Shown one piece after another: positions 5,648 to 11,838 of a stretch of 11,838 nt of DNA. Under the pieces are notes generated by a model. It had not been told where the DNA came from. It was given only the letters and a program-made list of their open reading frames with translations, and made no database searches. Made by a program: the position numbers and the translations under genes. The stretch comes from JAGTRI01 sp964580405 (GTDB lineage Archaea; Thermoproteota; Bathyarchaeia; Bathyarchaeales; DTEX01): NCBI GenBank assembly GCA_964580405.1, contig CAZOKM010000050.1, positions 1 through 11,838 on the forward strand, read 5' to 3'. The first letter of the stretch is position 1; each line of letters opens with the position of its first letter.

Positions 5648-7321
5648 TTATTTTGCCGTGGCGAAGTCGCGTAGTTTCTGTTCGAATATGGTTCTGCCCG
5701 GGAAGCCCAGAGCGGACGCATAGGTGTTGAAGTCTATGACGCTTTTTCCGTTCTTTTTCGCGAGCTCTTGGAGCTCCCTCAAGGCCTCTCCCGCCATCGA
5801 GTAGCAAGGCGCGTAGCCGACCGTCGACAGGAAGATGAACGTTTGGTCGTAAATCCTCTTTCTGCTTATGCCCGTTTCCTTGCTTCCCCACTCGACGAAC
5901 TCGGCGATGGTCTGCTTCCCCATGTTGACCCGCACGTCGAAGACGGCGCGGAGGAACCTCACTATCCGCCACGTGAGCATGACGTACTCGTTTTCCAGAA
6001 CCATCGTCTCGTCGTCCGCGCCTCCACGCAGGATTTCGAGCATCCTCTTCTCTTCGGCGTCCAAGTTTCGGCGCTTGACGAGGTCCTTGAGCAGGTTCAC
6101 AAACTCGTACTCCCTGTGGAACGCAATACCGTCCGAAATTGGCAGACAAAGAGCCGTTTCCAGAAGGCTCAGAGGCGAGGGCTGGGCTCCGAACGCGGTT
6201 GCTGAGTTCGAGAAGTTCACGGCGTGCCCGTATTCCTCGTGCAGGATCAGCTGCATGAGGTCTGGGATGTTCGACGCGGGTGACCACTTCTCGTCCGTTG
6301 TCACGAAGAACAGGTTGAAGGGCTTGTCGGTCGCGGTGTCAAGCGACGACGTGGCTCCGGACGGGATGAAGCTGATGAGGAAGGATGGGGTCTCGATGAC
6401 CCTTGTGTCGTATTTAGGGGTGATTCTCACGACGTTCTTGTCGAACACCTTCTGGGCGACGGCTCGGAGGCCCTTCACGAACTCGAGCGTCTGAGCCTTC
6501 GGGACGTTGCGCCTGCGGTTCATCTCCTCGTCGACCTTTTCGGCGCTGGCAGCGACTCCGTATTTTGCGGCCAGCTTCGTAATTGCCTTATCTAGTTTTG
6601 GCTGCCACGCCTTCATCCATTTGAGGGCCTTCTTCTCAATCCTGTCCGCGGATTCTGGGTAGTCAAACTGCTTTTTCAGGATTCTGGGGTAGATTCTTTT
6701 GTGACCTATGTCTCCACCCTTTTTCTTCAGGATGGGGAAGACCTCGGTGAAGTCCCCCCTTTCGACCCCTTCGACCAGAAAAGCCTTCCTGTACTCCTTG
6801 GCTTCGGCAATGACCTTGTCGATTGCCCGTTTCAGGGAGGCGTCGGCGGCGTCGCCCTTCAGTTTGTTCAGGATTCCGATTAGCCCGTTCGTCTTCTGGG
6901 TGGTGACAATCCTCACCTCGACGGACCACTCCGCCTTCTGCAGCCAAGCCTGAGCCTTTCTGAGCGCTTTTTGGGACAGGAGGACCAGAGACTTCATGTG
7001 TTCGACGTTGATTCCTTCCTTAACCATGTGGTAAAAGAAAACGTTGGTCACGGCTGAGGGCACCACGTAGGGCTCGAAGAACTCCAGGTCGACGAGAACG
7101 GAGTCGAGGAACTTCAGGTGCTCCTTGTTTGACGTTTTTTTCTTCAGGTTCCTAACTTGCCTCTTAAGACTCGTCAAGTTACTTTTAGTCGGAACCAGAA
7201 TTTTGCCCGCGTAACCCTCGAAGCCGTGGACGTAGGCAGAGCTCGGGTATGCGGTTTTCCAGACTTCCAGAATTTCTTTTTCGACGGGAGTCATCTTCTT
7301 GAAGATGCTGTTCATGCCCAT
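5648..7321 (-). CDS. Putative metallopeptidase, DUF885-like, with HExxGH motif
   Basis: This 557-residue protein is predicted to be mostly helical and cytoplasmic; no signal or membrane segment is seen. Residues 361-366 read HEEYGH, an HExxGH zinc motif rather than HExxH. About 30 residues on, SDGIAFHREYE (396-406) resembles the EGWALY stretch of DUF885 peptidase-like proteins. Near the C-terminus, a helix with VFDVRVNMG, then a TGISRKRIYDQ stretch and a YAPCYSMAGEALRELQ stretch follow the order of DUF885 proteins. In DUF885 the zinc motif, as I recall, is HExxPGHH, so here one residue appears lost. D397, E388 or E404 could be the third ligand. The N-terminal 330 residues match nothing I recognise. 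Start: ATG at 7321, with a second at 7315; a TATA box lies at 7356-7363. The family link is moderate; peptidase activity is inference. Confidence 0.7.
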   Translation of the reverse strand: MGMNSIFKKMTPVEKEILEVWKTAYPSSAYVHGFEGYAGKILVPTKSNLTSLKRQVRNLKKKTSNKEHLKFLDSVLVDLEFFEPYVVPSAVTNVFFYHMVKEGINVEHMKSLVLLSQKALRKAQAWLQKAEWSVEVRIVTTQKTNGLIGILNKLKGDAADASLKRAIDKVIAEAKEYRKAFLVEGVERGDFTEVFPILKKKGGDIGHKRIYPRILKKQFDYPESADRIEKKALKWMKAWQPKLDKAITKLAAKYGVAASAEKVDEEMNRRRNVPKAQTLEFVKGLRAVAQKVFDKNVVRITPKYDTRVIETPSFLISFIPSGATSSLDTATDKPFNLFFVTTDEKWSPASNIPDLMQLILHEEYGHAVNFSNSATAFGAQPSPLSLLETALCLPISDGIAFHREYEFVNLLKDLVKRRNLDAEEKRMLEILRGGADDETMVLENEYVMLTWRIVRFLRAVFDVRVNMGKQTIAEFVEWGSKETGISRKRIYDQTFIFLSTVGYAPCYSMAGEALRELQELAKKNGKSVIDFNTYASALGFPGRTIFEQKLRDFATAK

Positions 7322-7355
7322 GGCGGTTCACAACCTTTGATGCAAATGAGATATT

Positions 7356-7363
7356 AATATAAA
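7356..7363 (-). promoter_or_regulatory. TATA box of the DUF885-like gene
   Basis: TTTATATT on the minus strand is about 38 bp before the ATG at 7321, which predicts a leader of some 10-15 nt containing the weak purine stretch AAAGGTTGTGA. Confidence 0.6.
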
Positions 7364-7368
7364 TTTTG

Positions 7369-7374
7369 AAAAAA
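7369..7374 (-). terminator. Possible oligo-T terminator after the DUF1284 gene
   Basis: A T6 run on the minus strand lies 38 bp after the DUF1284 stop and just before the TATA box of the next minus-strand gene. It would separate the two transcription units. Confidence 0.35.
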
Positions 7375-7411
7375 GGCTAGTCCCAAGTTATCTATTGAAA
7401 GAGTCCTCTCC

Positions 7412-7876
7412 TTAAATACTGCTGCTTCTGATGCCTAGTTTGAATAGCCCCTGTTTGAGACCGTCCAAACGTGCTTTCTGGTCTTCGCCAGGGTGGGTAC
7501 AAATTTTCTCAATGCCAGGTACTTTCTCGTTCAAAGTCTCCAGAAACTGTCTAATCGTCACAATCGTACCGGGAGTGAAGTCCAAATAATTGAACAACTG
7601 ACGATCAAGATCGTCATTGTATTTTTGTTTGGATGAAGGCGGTTCAAGATTTGGCATGACGTCATCGCATTGGCCATCCGGCTGCAGGTGCTTACATGGT
7701 CGGCAAATTTCGTCAGCGCCAACGATGAATTCAGCCTTTAGTCCCGCATTGGACAAAACCATTTGTGCAACCGTGTGTACTGCATGTCCATACGGGTGAG
7801 GCTCAAACTTGACACCATGCCCATAATCCGAGACGATGTCGAGAAGGTGATGCGGCCGCAGTTTAATAATCTTCAT
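7412..7876 (-). CDS. DUF1284 family protein
   Basis: A 154-residue protein of the DUF1284 type, whose function is not known to me. The N-terminus KLRPHHLL (5-12) is the family hallmark. DEICRPC (55-61) is the second hallmark, with C58 and C61. C70 and C126 could complete a four-cysteine metal or cluster site; this is inference. The Cys that, as I recall, often follows HHLL is Asp (D13) here. The start at 7876 is favoured over an in-frame ATG at 7909 because the TATA box ATATATAAA (7898-7906) lies between them, about 26 bp before 7876. The mRNA would be leaderless or nearly so. The gene is AT-richer than its left neighbours. It is divergent from the winged-helix regulator. Confidence 0.82.
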   Translation of the reverse strand: MKIIKLRPHHLLDIVSDYGHGVKFEPHPYGHAVHTVAQMVLSNAGLKAEFIVGADEICRPCKHLQPDGQCDDVMPNLEPPSSKQKYNDDLDRQLFNYLDFTPGTIVTIRQFLETLNEKVPGIEKICTHPGEDQKARLDGLKQGLFKLGIRSSSI

Positions 7877-7897
7877 GTTCCTATTTCTTATCTTACC

Positions 7898-7906
7898 ATA
7901 TATAAA
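7898..7906 (-). promoter_or_regulatory. TATA box of the DUF1284 gene
   Basis: The minus strand reads TTTATATAT, centred about 26 bp before the ATG at 7876. It decides that start codon and points to a leaderless transcript. Confidence 0.65.
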
Positions 7907-7961
7907 CATTCATCATTTTTTATGTAAAAAAGAGGAATGTTGGTATTGTTGTCAATGATTG

Positions 7962-7994
7962 TTGACCTCTTGGTCAAGGTTGATAGAATTATAA
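7962..7994 (+). promoter_or_regulatory. Palindrome and TATA box of the winged-helix gene
   Basis: TTGACC-TCTT-GGTCAA (7962-7977) is a perfect 6-bp inverted repeat with a 4-bp spacer. It lies 10 bp before the TATA-like AATTATAA (7987-7994), itself about 38 bp before the ATG at 8029. The site also lies between two divergent genes and could be an autoregulatory operator for the winged-helix protein; binding is inference. Confidence 0.5.
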
Positions 7995-8028
7995 CGAGGT
8001 TTCAGCTCTATTAACCGTGTGAATTGAC

Positions 8029-8490
8029 ATGAGTTCGGATGAAATGTTTGAGGCAGTCTCTCATCCAATCAGAATCGACATTGTTCAATTATTGTCTGAG
8101 AAGCCTTTGGGCTTTGCTGATCTTAAAAGAGAACTGAAGATCAACAGCAGTGGCTTGCTGGATTTCCATATAAAGAAGTTAGATGATCTAGTAACCCGAA
8201 ACAGGGAAGGAGACTATTGCCTTACTGAAAAAGGATATGCAGCGTTGACATCAATTGAGGGTGCAGCTGGATATTATAGGCTGCGTTCAGCCCAAAAAAG
8301 ATCTTTTTTCCTTGCTTTAATTTCCAGCGTTTTGATTAATATTGGCACACTTTGGGTAGCTTTCCAAACTGGAAGCTACTTGATTTGGTATGCGATAATA
8401 TTGCCAGTTACATTAGTTTGGATCATTTTCTATAGCTACTGGACTTTTTATAAAAGAAGAATACACCTTAGAAAAAAATCGAGTGTGTAG
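8029..8490 (+). CDS. ArsR-like winged-helix regulator with two membrane helices
   Basis: A 153-residue protein. Residues 6-73 form a winged helix-turn-helix of the ArsR-like type: MFEAVSHPIRIDIVQLL is the usual first helix, and SGLLDFHIKKLDDLV the recognition helix region. REGDYCLTEKG is the wing. Two hydrophobic segments follow, about 92-112 and 117-141, and then a basic tail. This predicts a membrane-anchored transcription factor with its DNA-binding domain in the cytoplasm, a layout common among archaeal one-component regulators. The signal sensed is unknown. A palindrome and TATA box lie upstream. The downstream zinc-ribbon gene, 53 bp away, may be co-transcribed or use the TATA-like TTGTATAA near 8503-8510. 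Confidence 0.85.
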   Translation: MSSDEMFEAVSHPIRIDIVQLLSEKPLGFADLKRELKINSSGLLDFHIKKLDDLVTRNREGDYCLTEKGYAALTSIEGAAGYYRLRSAQKRSFFLALISSVLINIGTLWVAFQTGSYLIWYAIILPVTLVWIIFYSYWTFYKRRIHLRKKSSV

Positions 8491-8543
8491 GGATTGCATG
8501 TTTTGTATAACTCGTAATTTTAACATTCGGAAGTGATTGAATC

Positions 8544-8726
8544 GTGAGTGAAGTCAAGAAATGTCCAAAATGTAGTGGAGAAATGGTTCAAGGTGAATTT
8601 CTGAAAAACCTTCCGAAAGTTATCGTGTTTTCAAAAGAGGGTCGACTGAGCTTCGATGAGGTCATTCCAACTTATTGCAATAAGTGCGGATTCATGGAAA
8701 TCTACAAGAAAATGAAAGAAGAATAA
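8544..8726 (+). CDS. Small zinc-ribbon protein
   Basis: A 60-residue protein starting at GTG, with GTGAT about 6 nt upstream as a likely ribosome binding site. CPKC (7-10) and CNKC (45-48) form a zinc ribbon with the knuckles 35 residues apart; C-x-x-C-x-G-x-M (7-14) resembles small DUF6487-like proteins. The segment between the knuckles (FLKNLPKVIVFS) would be two strands. No catalytic motif is present. It follows the membrane-bound regulator on the same strand, so it could be its target or partner, but this is only positional. The function is unknown. Confidence 0.75.
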   Translation: MSEVKKCPKCSGEMVQGEFLKNLPKVIVFSKEGRLSFDEVIPTYCNKCGFMEIYKKMKEE

Positions 8727-8821
8727 AGGATTAAGCGACTATAATTCATTTATGTAAAAAAATTGGTCGCTGCATAGGATAGACAGCCTTTTCCTGATTC
8801 CTCTCTAGTGTTAATGTGGCT

Positions 8822-10027
8822 TCATAGCCCCCAGTGTTCGTTGATGGGTTTCTGGTATTCCTCGATTTTTCCGTTGAGCACATCATCGTATTTCACGGCT
8901 TGCCCAATTTTGGCAGATTCAAAGATGGCTTCGCAGATGGCTTTGGCTCTGAGCCCAGCTTCGCCGTCAACCTCGGGCTTCCTCCCCTTCTCGACCGCGT
9001 CCAAGAAGTCGTAGCATTCGATGACGTAGCCATCCGTGAACCCGTGCGGGAACACCGCGTTCTTCCTCGCCTCGCCCAGCTGGGCAAGGTACTGCCTCTG
9101 CATCTCAACCATCGGCGTCACAATTTTCCTCGGTCCTTCCTGAACGATGATCTCAGCGGAGCTTACGGGACCGTGGAAGGAGTCTCCGTGGTCGAGGATG
9201 CATCCTTTGCTGCCGTAGTGGACGACGTTCGTGTATGAGTAGCCCGGCGCAGCCATGGTCCAGCTCCACACCGCGACCAGCCCGTTCTTGAAGGTCATCG
9301 TCGCAGCCCACGTGTCCTCCCGGTCGTCCATCACGATTTCGGCGCCCTTCTTGTGGGGCCATTTCTCGAGCTGCTGGACCTTCGCGTAGACCGTGTCGGG
9401 GTCGCCGTACAGGTACCGTATGGTGTCGCAGAAGTGGGCGCCGCTGTCCATGACCATGCCTCCCCCGCCCATCCACTTGTCGACCCTCCAGTGCCACTGC
9501 TTCTCAGTTGCTGGGTTGTGCCAGCCCGCGCTTTGGGAGAAGAGAAGACGCGGAGCACCTAGGAGCTTGAGGTCGTTGATTATCCAGTGGGCGGTCCGCT
9601 GGCTGACTCCTCGGCGGATATTCTCAGCCGTGGCAACGATTTTCTTGTTCTTCTTTCCAGCGGCGATTATGGCTTTACTCGCCTTGATCGTCACGCCGAG
9701 GGGCTTCTCTATCATCACGTTGACTCCTGCGTCCAAGCAGGCAATCCCAGCGATGTGGTGCTCAGAGTGGGGCGTGCAAATGTCGACTGCGTCTAGCTCC
9801 TCTTTGGCCAGCATCTCGGGGACGCTCGTGTAGACTTTCGGCTTGCGGTCTTGGAGGGCTGCGGCTTGTTCCGCGAACTGCTTCGCCGAGGCTGCCACGG
9901 GGTCGCACATGGCTGCGAACTCGAACTTCGCGGGCTCCTTCTGCTTGATCTGCTTGTACGAGTTCATGTGGACCTGGGCTATTCCGCCGCACCCAATCAT
10001 CGCGAGCTGTATTGGTTTTTGGGGCAT
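8822..10027 (-). CDS. Gfo/Idh/MocA family NAD(P)-dependent oxidoreductase
   Basis: A 401-residue cytoplasmic dehydrogenase of the glucose-fructose oxidoreductase / inositol dehydrogenase family. The N-terminal Rossmann fold starts with AMIGCGGIAQVH (9-20). CDP follows strand two (41-43), and EKPLG (107-111) carries the conserved catalytic Lys. The C-terminal domain has GGGGMVMDSGAHFCD (187-201) with D194 and H198, the usual substrate-site Asp and His. It looks complete. The substrate, probably a sugar, sugar acid or cyclitol, cannot be told. The ATG at 10027 is chosen because GGAG lies 9 nt before it; a TTG at 10042 is in frame but overlaps that site. Its upstream region is duplicated in front of the Kelch gene. 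Confidence 0.92.
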   Translation of the reverse strand: MPQKPIQLAMIGCGGIAQVHMNSYKQIKQKEPAKFEFAAMCDPVAASAKQFAEQAAALQDRKPKVYTSVPEMLAKEELDAVDICTPHSEHHIAGIACLDAGVNVMIEKPLGVTIKASKAIIAAGKKNKKIVATAENIRRGVSQRTAHWIINDLKLLGAPRLLFSQSAGWHNPATEKQWHWRVDKWMGGGGMVMDSGAHFCDTIRYLYGDPDTVYAKVQQLEKWPHKKGAEIVMDDREDTWAATMTFKNGLVAVWSWTMAAPGYSYTNVVHYGSKGCILDHGDSFHGPVSSAEIIVQEGPRKIVTPMVEMQRQYLAQLGEARKNAVFPHGFTDGYVIECYDFLDAVEKGRKPEVDGEAGLRAKAICEAIFESAKIGQAVKYDDVLNGKIEEYQKPINEHWGL

Positions 10028-10148
10028 ACATCTAATCTCCAAACATTGTGAGTAAATGATATTTTTTATCCATTTCTTATTAGGCTTTTGAACAAAACAT
10101 CGTTTCCTTTTCTAAAGTTCAAACATCAGGGACAACCACGAGCATAAA
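10028..10148 (-). repeat. Upstream block of the oxidoreductase (copy A)
   Basis: These ~120 bp align almost without gaps to 11223-11343, at about 70% identity by eye. Shared pieces on the minus strand include TGGAGATT just before the start codon, an ATTTAC stretch about 30 bp upstream that could serve as the TATA element, a TAAGAAATG stretch and TTCAAAAG. The similarity continues into the first codons (LAMIGCGG). Copy A ends at the stop codon of the Kelch gene. Confidence 0.75.
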
Positions 10149-10151
10149 TTC

Positions 10152-11222
10152 TTAGGGTGTTACGACGATTACTCCCTGCAAGTGAAAACCGTAGTCCTTC
10201 CATTCCGGCGGTCCGTTGCTTCCGCCAATCACGTGTAACCGGTCATTCAGTACAACCACTGCGGCGCCCAGTGTTGGACGCGGCAAGTCGGTGCTGGGTT
10301 GCCACTTGTCCGTCCGCAGGTTATAAGCGTAAACCTCCTTAATCGCCCGTTCCTTGTTTGGAATCTCACCCACGCAACCGCCTACGACAAAGACATAGCC
10401 CTTTGACAAAACAGCGGGTCCCGTGCTGCCAGGGGTGCGTTTCTCCCAAGTCTCCGTTTTAGGGTCGTAGACATCGACGGCGTCGACATATAGGGCTCGG
10501 TGCTCATTCTTCACCGGCTGTATGCCGCCAAAAAGGTAGATCTTTCCGTCGACCACGACTGGGGAGGCTATTCTGGGATCTGGCATTGGTTTCTTCTCGT
10601 GCCAAGTATCTATCGCAGGATCATAGACGTCGATCTTGGCCGAGAGGTTGAAGACGATGTCGTGGATTCCAGACATCAGGTGAATCTTTCCGTCCACAAC
10701 TGCCGCCGTGACGGGTATCCGCGAGTTGGGGCATGGGGCAAAAGGACGCCACCTATCAGTGCTTGGGTCGTAGACGTAGTTGTGCTGTAAGTCCTCACTC
10801 AACACGTAGATCTTGCCACCGTGAGCGACTGTGACAAGCAAGTGATGCTTGACCGGAACGTCGGTCTTGCGGGTCCAAGAGTCTCGCTGCGGGTCGTACT
10901 CAAATGTGAAACTACTGTCAGGGTACTGATCGCTGCGGCCTCCGACGACGTATATTCTGTTGTTGATGACGGTTGCTTTGGTCGTCAACGACTGAAGCGG
11001 GACCGGAAGCTCTGCTTTGGGCGTCCATCTGATTTCGAGAGTAGACCTGTGTGCAGACTGAGAATTGGTCGCTTTCTTCGGTAGAATCCGCATTATCTTA
11101 TAGCCATCACTTGATTCTCTCTGGTAGGCTGGGTAGGTTCTTCGAGGCGTTCTTGTTAAGGATCCAAATGTGCCCCTTCCTCCGCATCCAATCATTGCGA
11201 GTTTTAACGAGTTTTTGAACAT
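10152..11222 (-). CDS. Kelch-repeat protein with a dehydrogenase-derived N-terminus
   Basis: A 356-residue protein. From about residue 64 it is a six-bladed Kelch beta-propeller: units begin near 82, 129, 172, 220, 270 and 320, each with strands like GKIYVVGG and most with YDP...W. The RWTPKAELP segment (65-73) would close the last blade. Residues 1-19 do not fit Kelch: SLKLAMIGCGGRG matches the Rossmann start of Gfo/Idh/MocA proteins, including the neighbour. Residues 20-60 match nothing. The ATG at 11222 has GGAG 10 nt upstream, conserved with the oxidoreductase gene. The ATG at 11093 (residue 44) could be the original Kelch start. No signal peptide or membrane segment is seen. The function is unknown; a sugar mutarotase like the Kelch protein NanM is one possibility, and a scaffold is another. 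Confidence 0.85.
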   Translation of the reverse strand: MFKNSLKLAMIGCGGRGTFGSLTRTPRRTYPAYQRESSDGYKIMRILPKKATNSQSAHRSTLEIRWTPKAELPVPLQSLTTKATVINNRIYVVGGRSDQYPDSSFTFEYDPQRDSWTRKTDVPVKHHLLVTVAHGGKIYVLSEDLQHNYVYDPSTDRWRPFAPCPNSRIPVTAAVVDGKIHLMSGIHDIVFNLSAKIDVYDPAIDTWHEKKPMPDPRIASPVVVDGKIYLFGGIQPVKNEHRALYVDAVDVYDPKTETWEKRTPGSTGPAVLSKGYVFVVGGCVGEIPNKERAIKEVYAYNLRTDKWQPSTDLPRPTLGAAVVVLNDRLHVIGGSNGPPEWKDYGFHLQGVIVVTP

Positions 11223-11343
11223 GTATTCAATCTCCAGTAATTATGGGTAAATAATGTCTTCCGTTCATTTCTTAATAGACTTTTGAAATAAAGCTCGTTT
11301 CCTGTTCCAAGATTATACATTAAAGGTAACCATAAGCCTTAAT
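11223..11343 (-). repeat. Upstream block of the Kelch gene (copy B)
   Basis: This is the paralogue of the block at 10028-10148, in the same orientation and at the same distance from a start codon. It holds the probable promoter and ribosome binding site of the Kelch gene and also forms part of the divergent intergenic region with the GNAT gene. The drift between copies indicates an old duplication. Confidence 0.75.
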
Positions 11344-11392
11344 TGTGACAGGACGTCCATCACGTCTCACCTAATCATGCAGGGGCGTCCGA

Positions 11393-11838
11393 ATGCAGAA
11401 GAAGCCGCAGATAATCTTCCGGTCCGCCGACGAAAAAAAGGACTACGTCGACCTAGCCGGCGTCATGAGCGAATGCTTCGGGCCCGTGACGCCCCGAACA
11501 ATGAAGAAGTGGATTCAGGGCGAGAAGAAGAACGCCGCGGGGTTCGACAGGTTCTTCGTGGCCGAGGTTGACGGAAAGGCCGTCGGCAACGTCTCGGTAG
11601 CCCCTCGCAAGCTACACTTCGGCGAAGGAGTCTACCTGAAGACTCTGGCCGTCCTAGGCGTCTGCACGGGCTCCGAGTACAGAGGCCGAGGCGTGGCCAC
11701 GGGACTGCTCAAACAAGCGATGGCGTTCGCGGACAAGTCGGGCTTCTCGAACAGCTCCCTCTACACGGCCACTTTGCTTCCCGCGCACAGGATTTACGTG
11801 CGGGAGGGCTTCCGCGACGTCCAGAAGACGACGAGGTA
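11393..11838 (+). CDS. GNAT family N-acetyltransferase (3' end missing)
   Basis: I translated 148 residues from the ATG at 11393; the frame is open to the right edge. The acetyl-CoA-binding motif A is EYRGRGVATGLL (95-106), matching R/Q-x-x-G-x-G/A, after a strand with YLKTLAVLGV (81-90). Motif B is visible as PAHRIYVREGF (130-140). The N-terminal part FFVAEVDGKAVGNVSV (54-69) is the usual paired strand region. The acceptor substrate is unknown. AGGGGCG about 7 nt upstream may be the ribosome binding site; an ATG at 11377 is in another frame. It is divergent from the Kelch gene. Confidence 0.85.
   Translation, partial: MQKKPQIIFRSADEKKDYVDLAGVMSECFGPVTPRTMKKWIQGEKKNAAGFDRFFVAEVDGKAVGNVSVAPRKLHFGEGVYLKTLAVLGVCTGSEYRGRGVATGLLKQAMAFADKSGFSNSSLYTATLLPAHRIYVREGFRDVQKTTR

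Noticed and set aside
5640..6287. A 215-codon open frame on the minus strand overlapping the DUF885-like gene
   Set aside because: It is an out-of-frame shadow with an Arg-rich low-complexity product; the overlapping frame carries the HExxGH motif and full-length protein.
10028..10042. TTG start at 10042 for the oxidoreductase
   Set aside because: It would place the ribosome binding site GGAG inside the coding region; the ATG at 10027 has ideal spacing to it and gives the normal family N-terminus.
11377..11571. A 64-codon open frame starting at ATG 11377
   Set aside because: It is a shadow of the GNAT gene, whose frame from 11393 carries the acetyl-CoA-binding motif and stays open to the edge.
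1..11838. CRISPR arrays, insertion sequences, rRNA genes or phage genes
   Set aside because: No regularly spaced repeats, transposase-like frames, terminal inverted repeats or rRNA-like sequence were seen on either strand.

Overview
The window looks like a chromosomal segment of a mesophilic to moderately thermophilic archaeon of the Thermoproteota side, possibly a Bathyarchaeia-like lineage; the lineage is inference. The archaeal signs are a Pus10-type tRNA pseudouridine synthase, AT-rich TATA boxes about 25-30 bp before starts (several starts look leaderless), tRNA genes with encoded CCA, and a tRNA-Phe gene best read as carrying two bulge-helix-bulge introns.

Layout from left to right. 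A nearly complete pus10 gene (minus strand, cut by the left edge) is divergent from a fumarylacetoacetate-hydrolase-family gene. Next come the intron-bearing tRNA-Phe(GAA), a DUF4184-type membrane protein gene and tRNA-Gly(GCC). The minus strand then carries a VapBC toxin-antitoxin pair with a palindromic operator, a GH4 glycosidase with the CHG signature of alpha-glucuronidases and its own palindrome, and a large metallopeptidase-like protein resembling DUF885 but with an HExxGH zinc motif. An AT-richer stretch (about 7400-8800) holds a DUF1284 protein, a winged-helix regulator anchored by two membrane helices, and a 60-residue zinc-ribbon protein. The right part has a Gfo/Idh/MocA oxidoreductase, a six-bladed Kelch protein and the start of a GNAT acetyltransferase cut by the right edge.

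Two observations stand out. First, the tRNA-Phe gene can be resolved into three exons that give a perfect anticodon stem and the loop CTGAAGA; one intron sits at the unusual position 30/31, and the pairings suggest an ordered splicing path. Second, the Kelch gene has the 5' upstream region, ribosome binding site and first codons of a Gfo/Idh/MocA gene. The same ~120 bp upstream block lies in front of the intact oxidoreductase 1.2 kb away, so the Kelch ORF appears to have captured the expression signals and N-terminus of a lost dehydrogenase paralogue.

The GH4 enzyme, the Gfo/Idh/MocA oxidoreductase and the FAH-family protein would fit metabolism of sugars or sugar acids. They are not in one operon, so a joint pathway is only a suggestion. 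No CRISPR array, insertion sequence or rRNA was seen. No gene-free stretch exceeds 300 bases.
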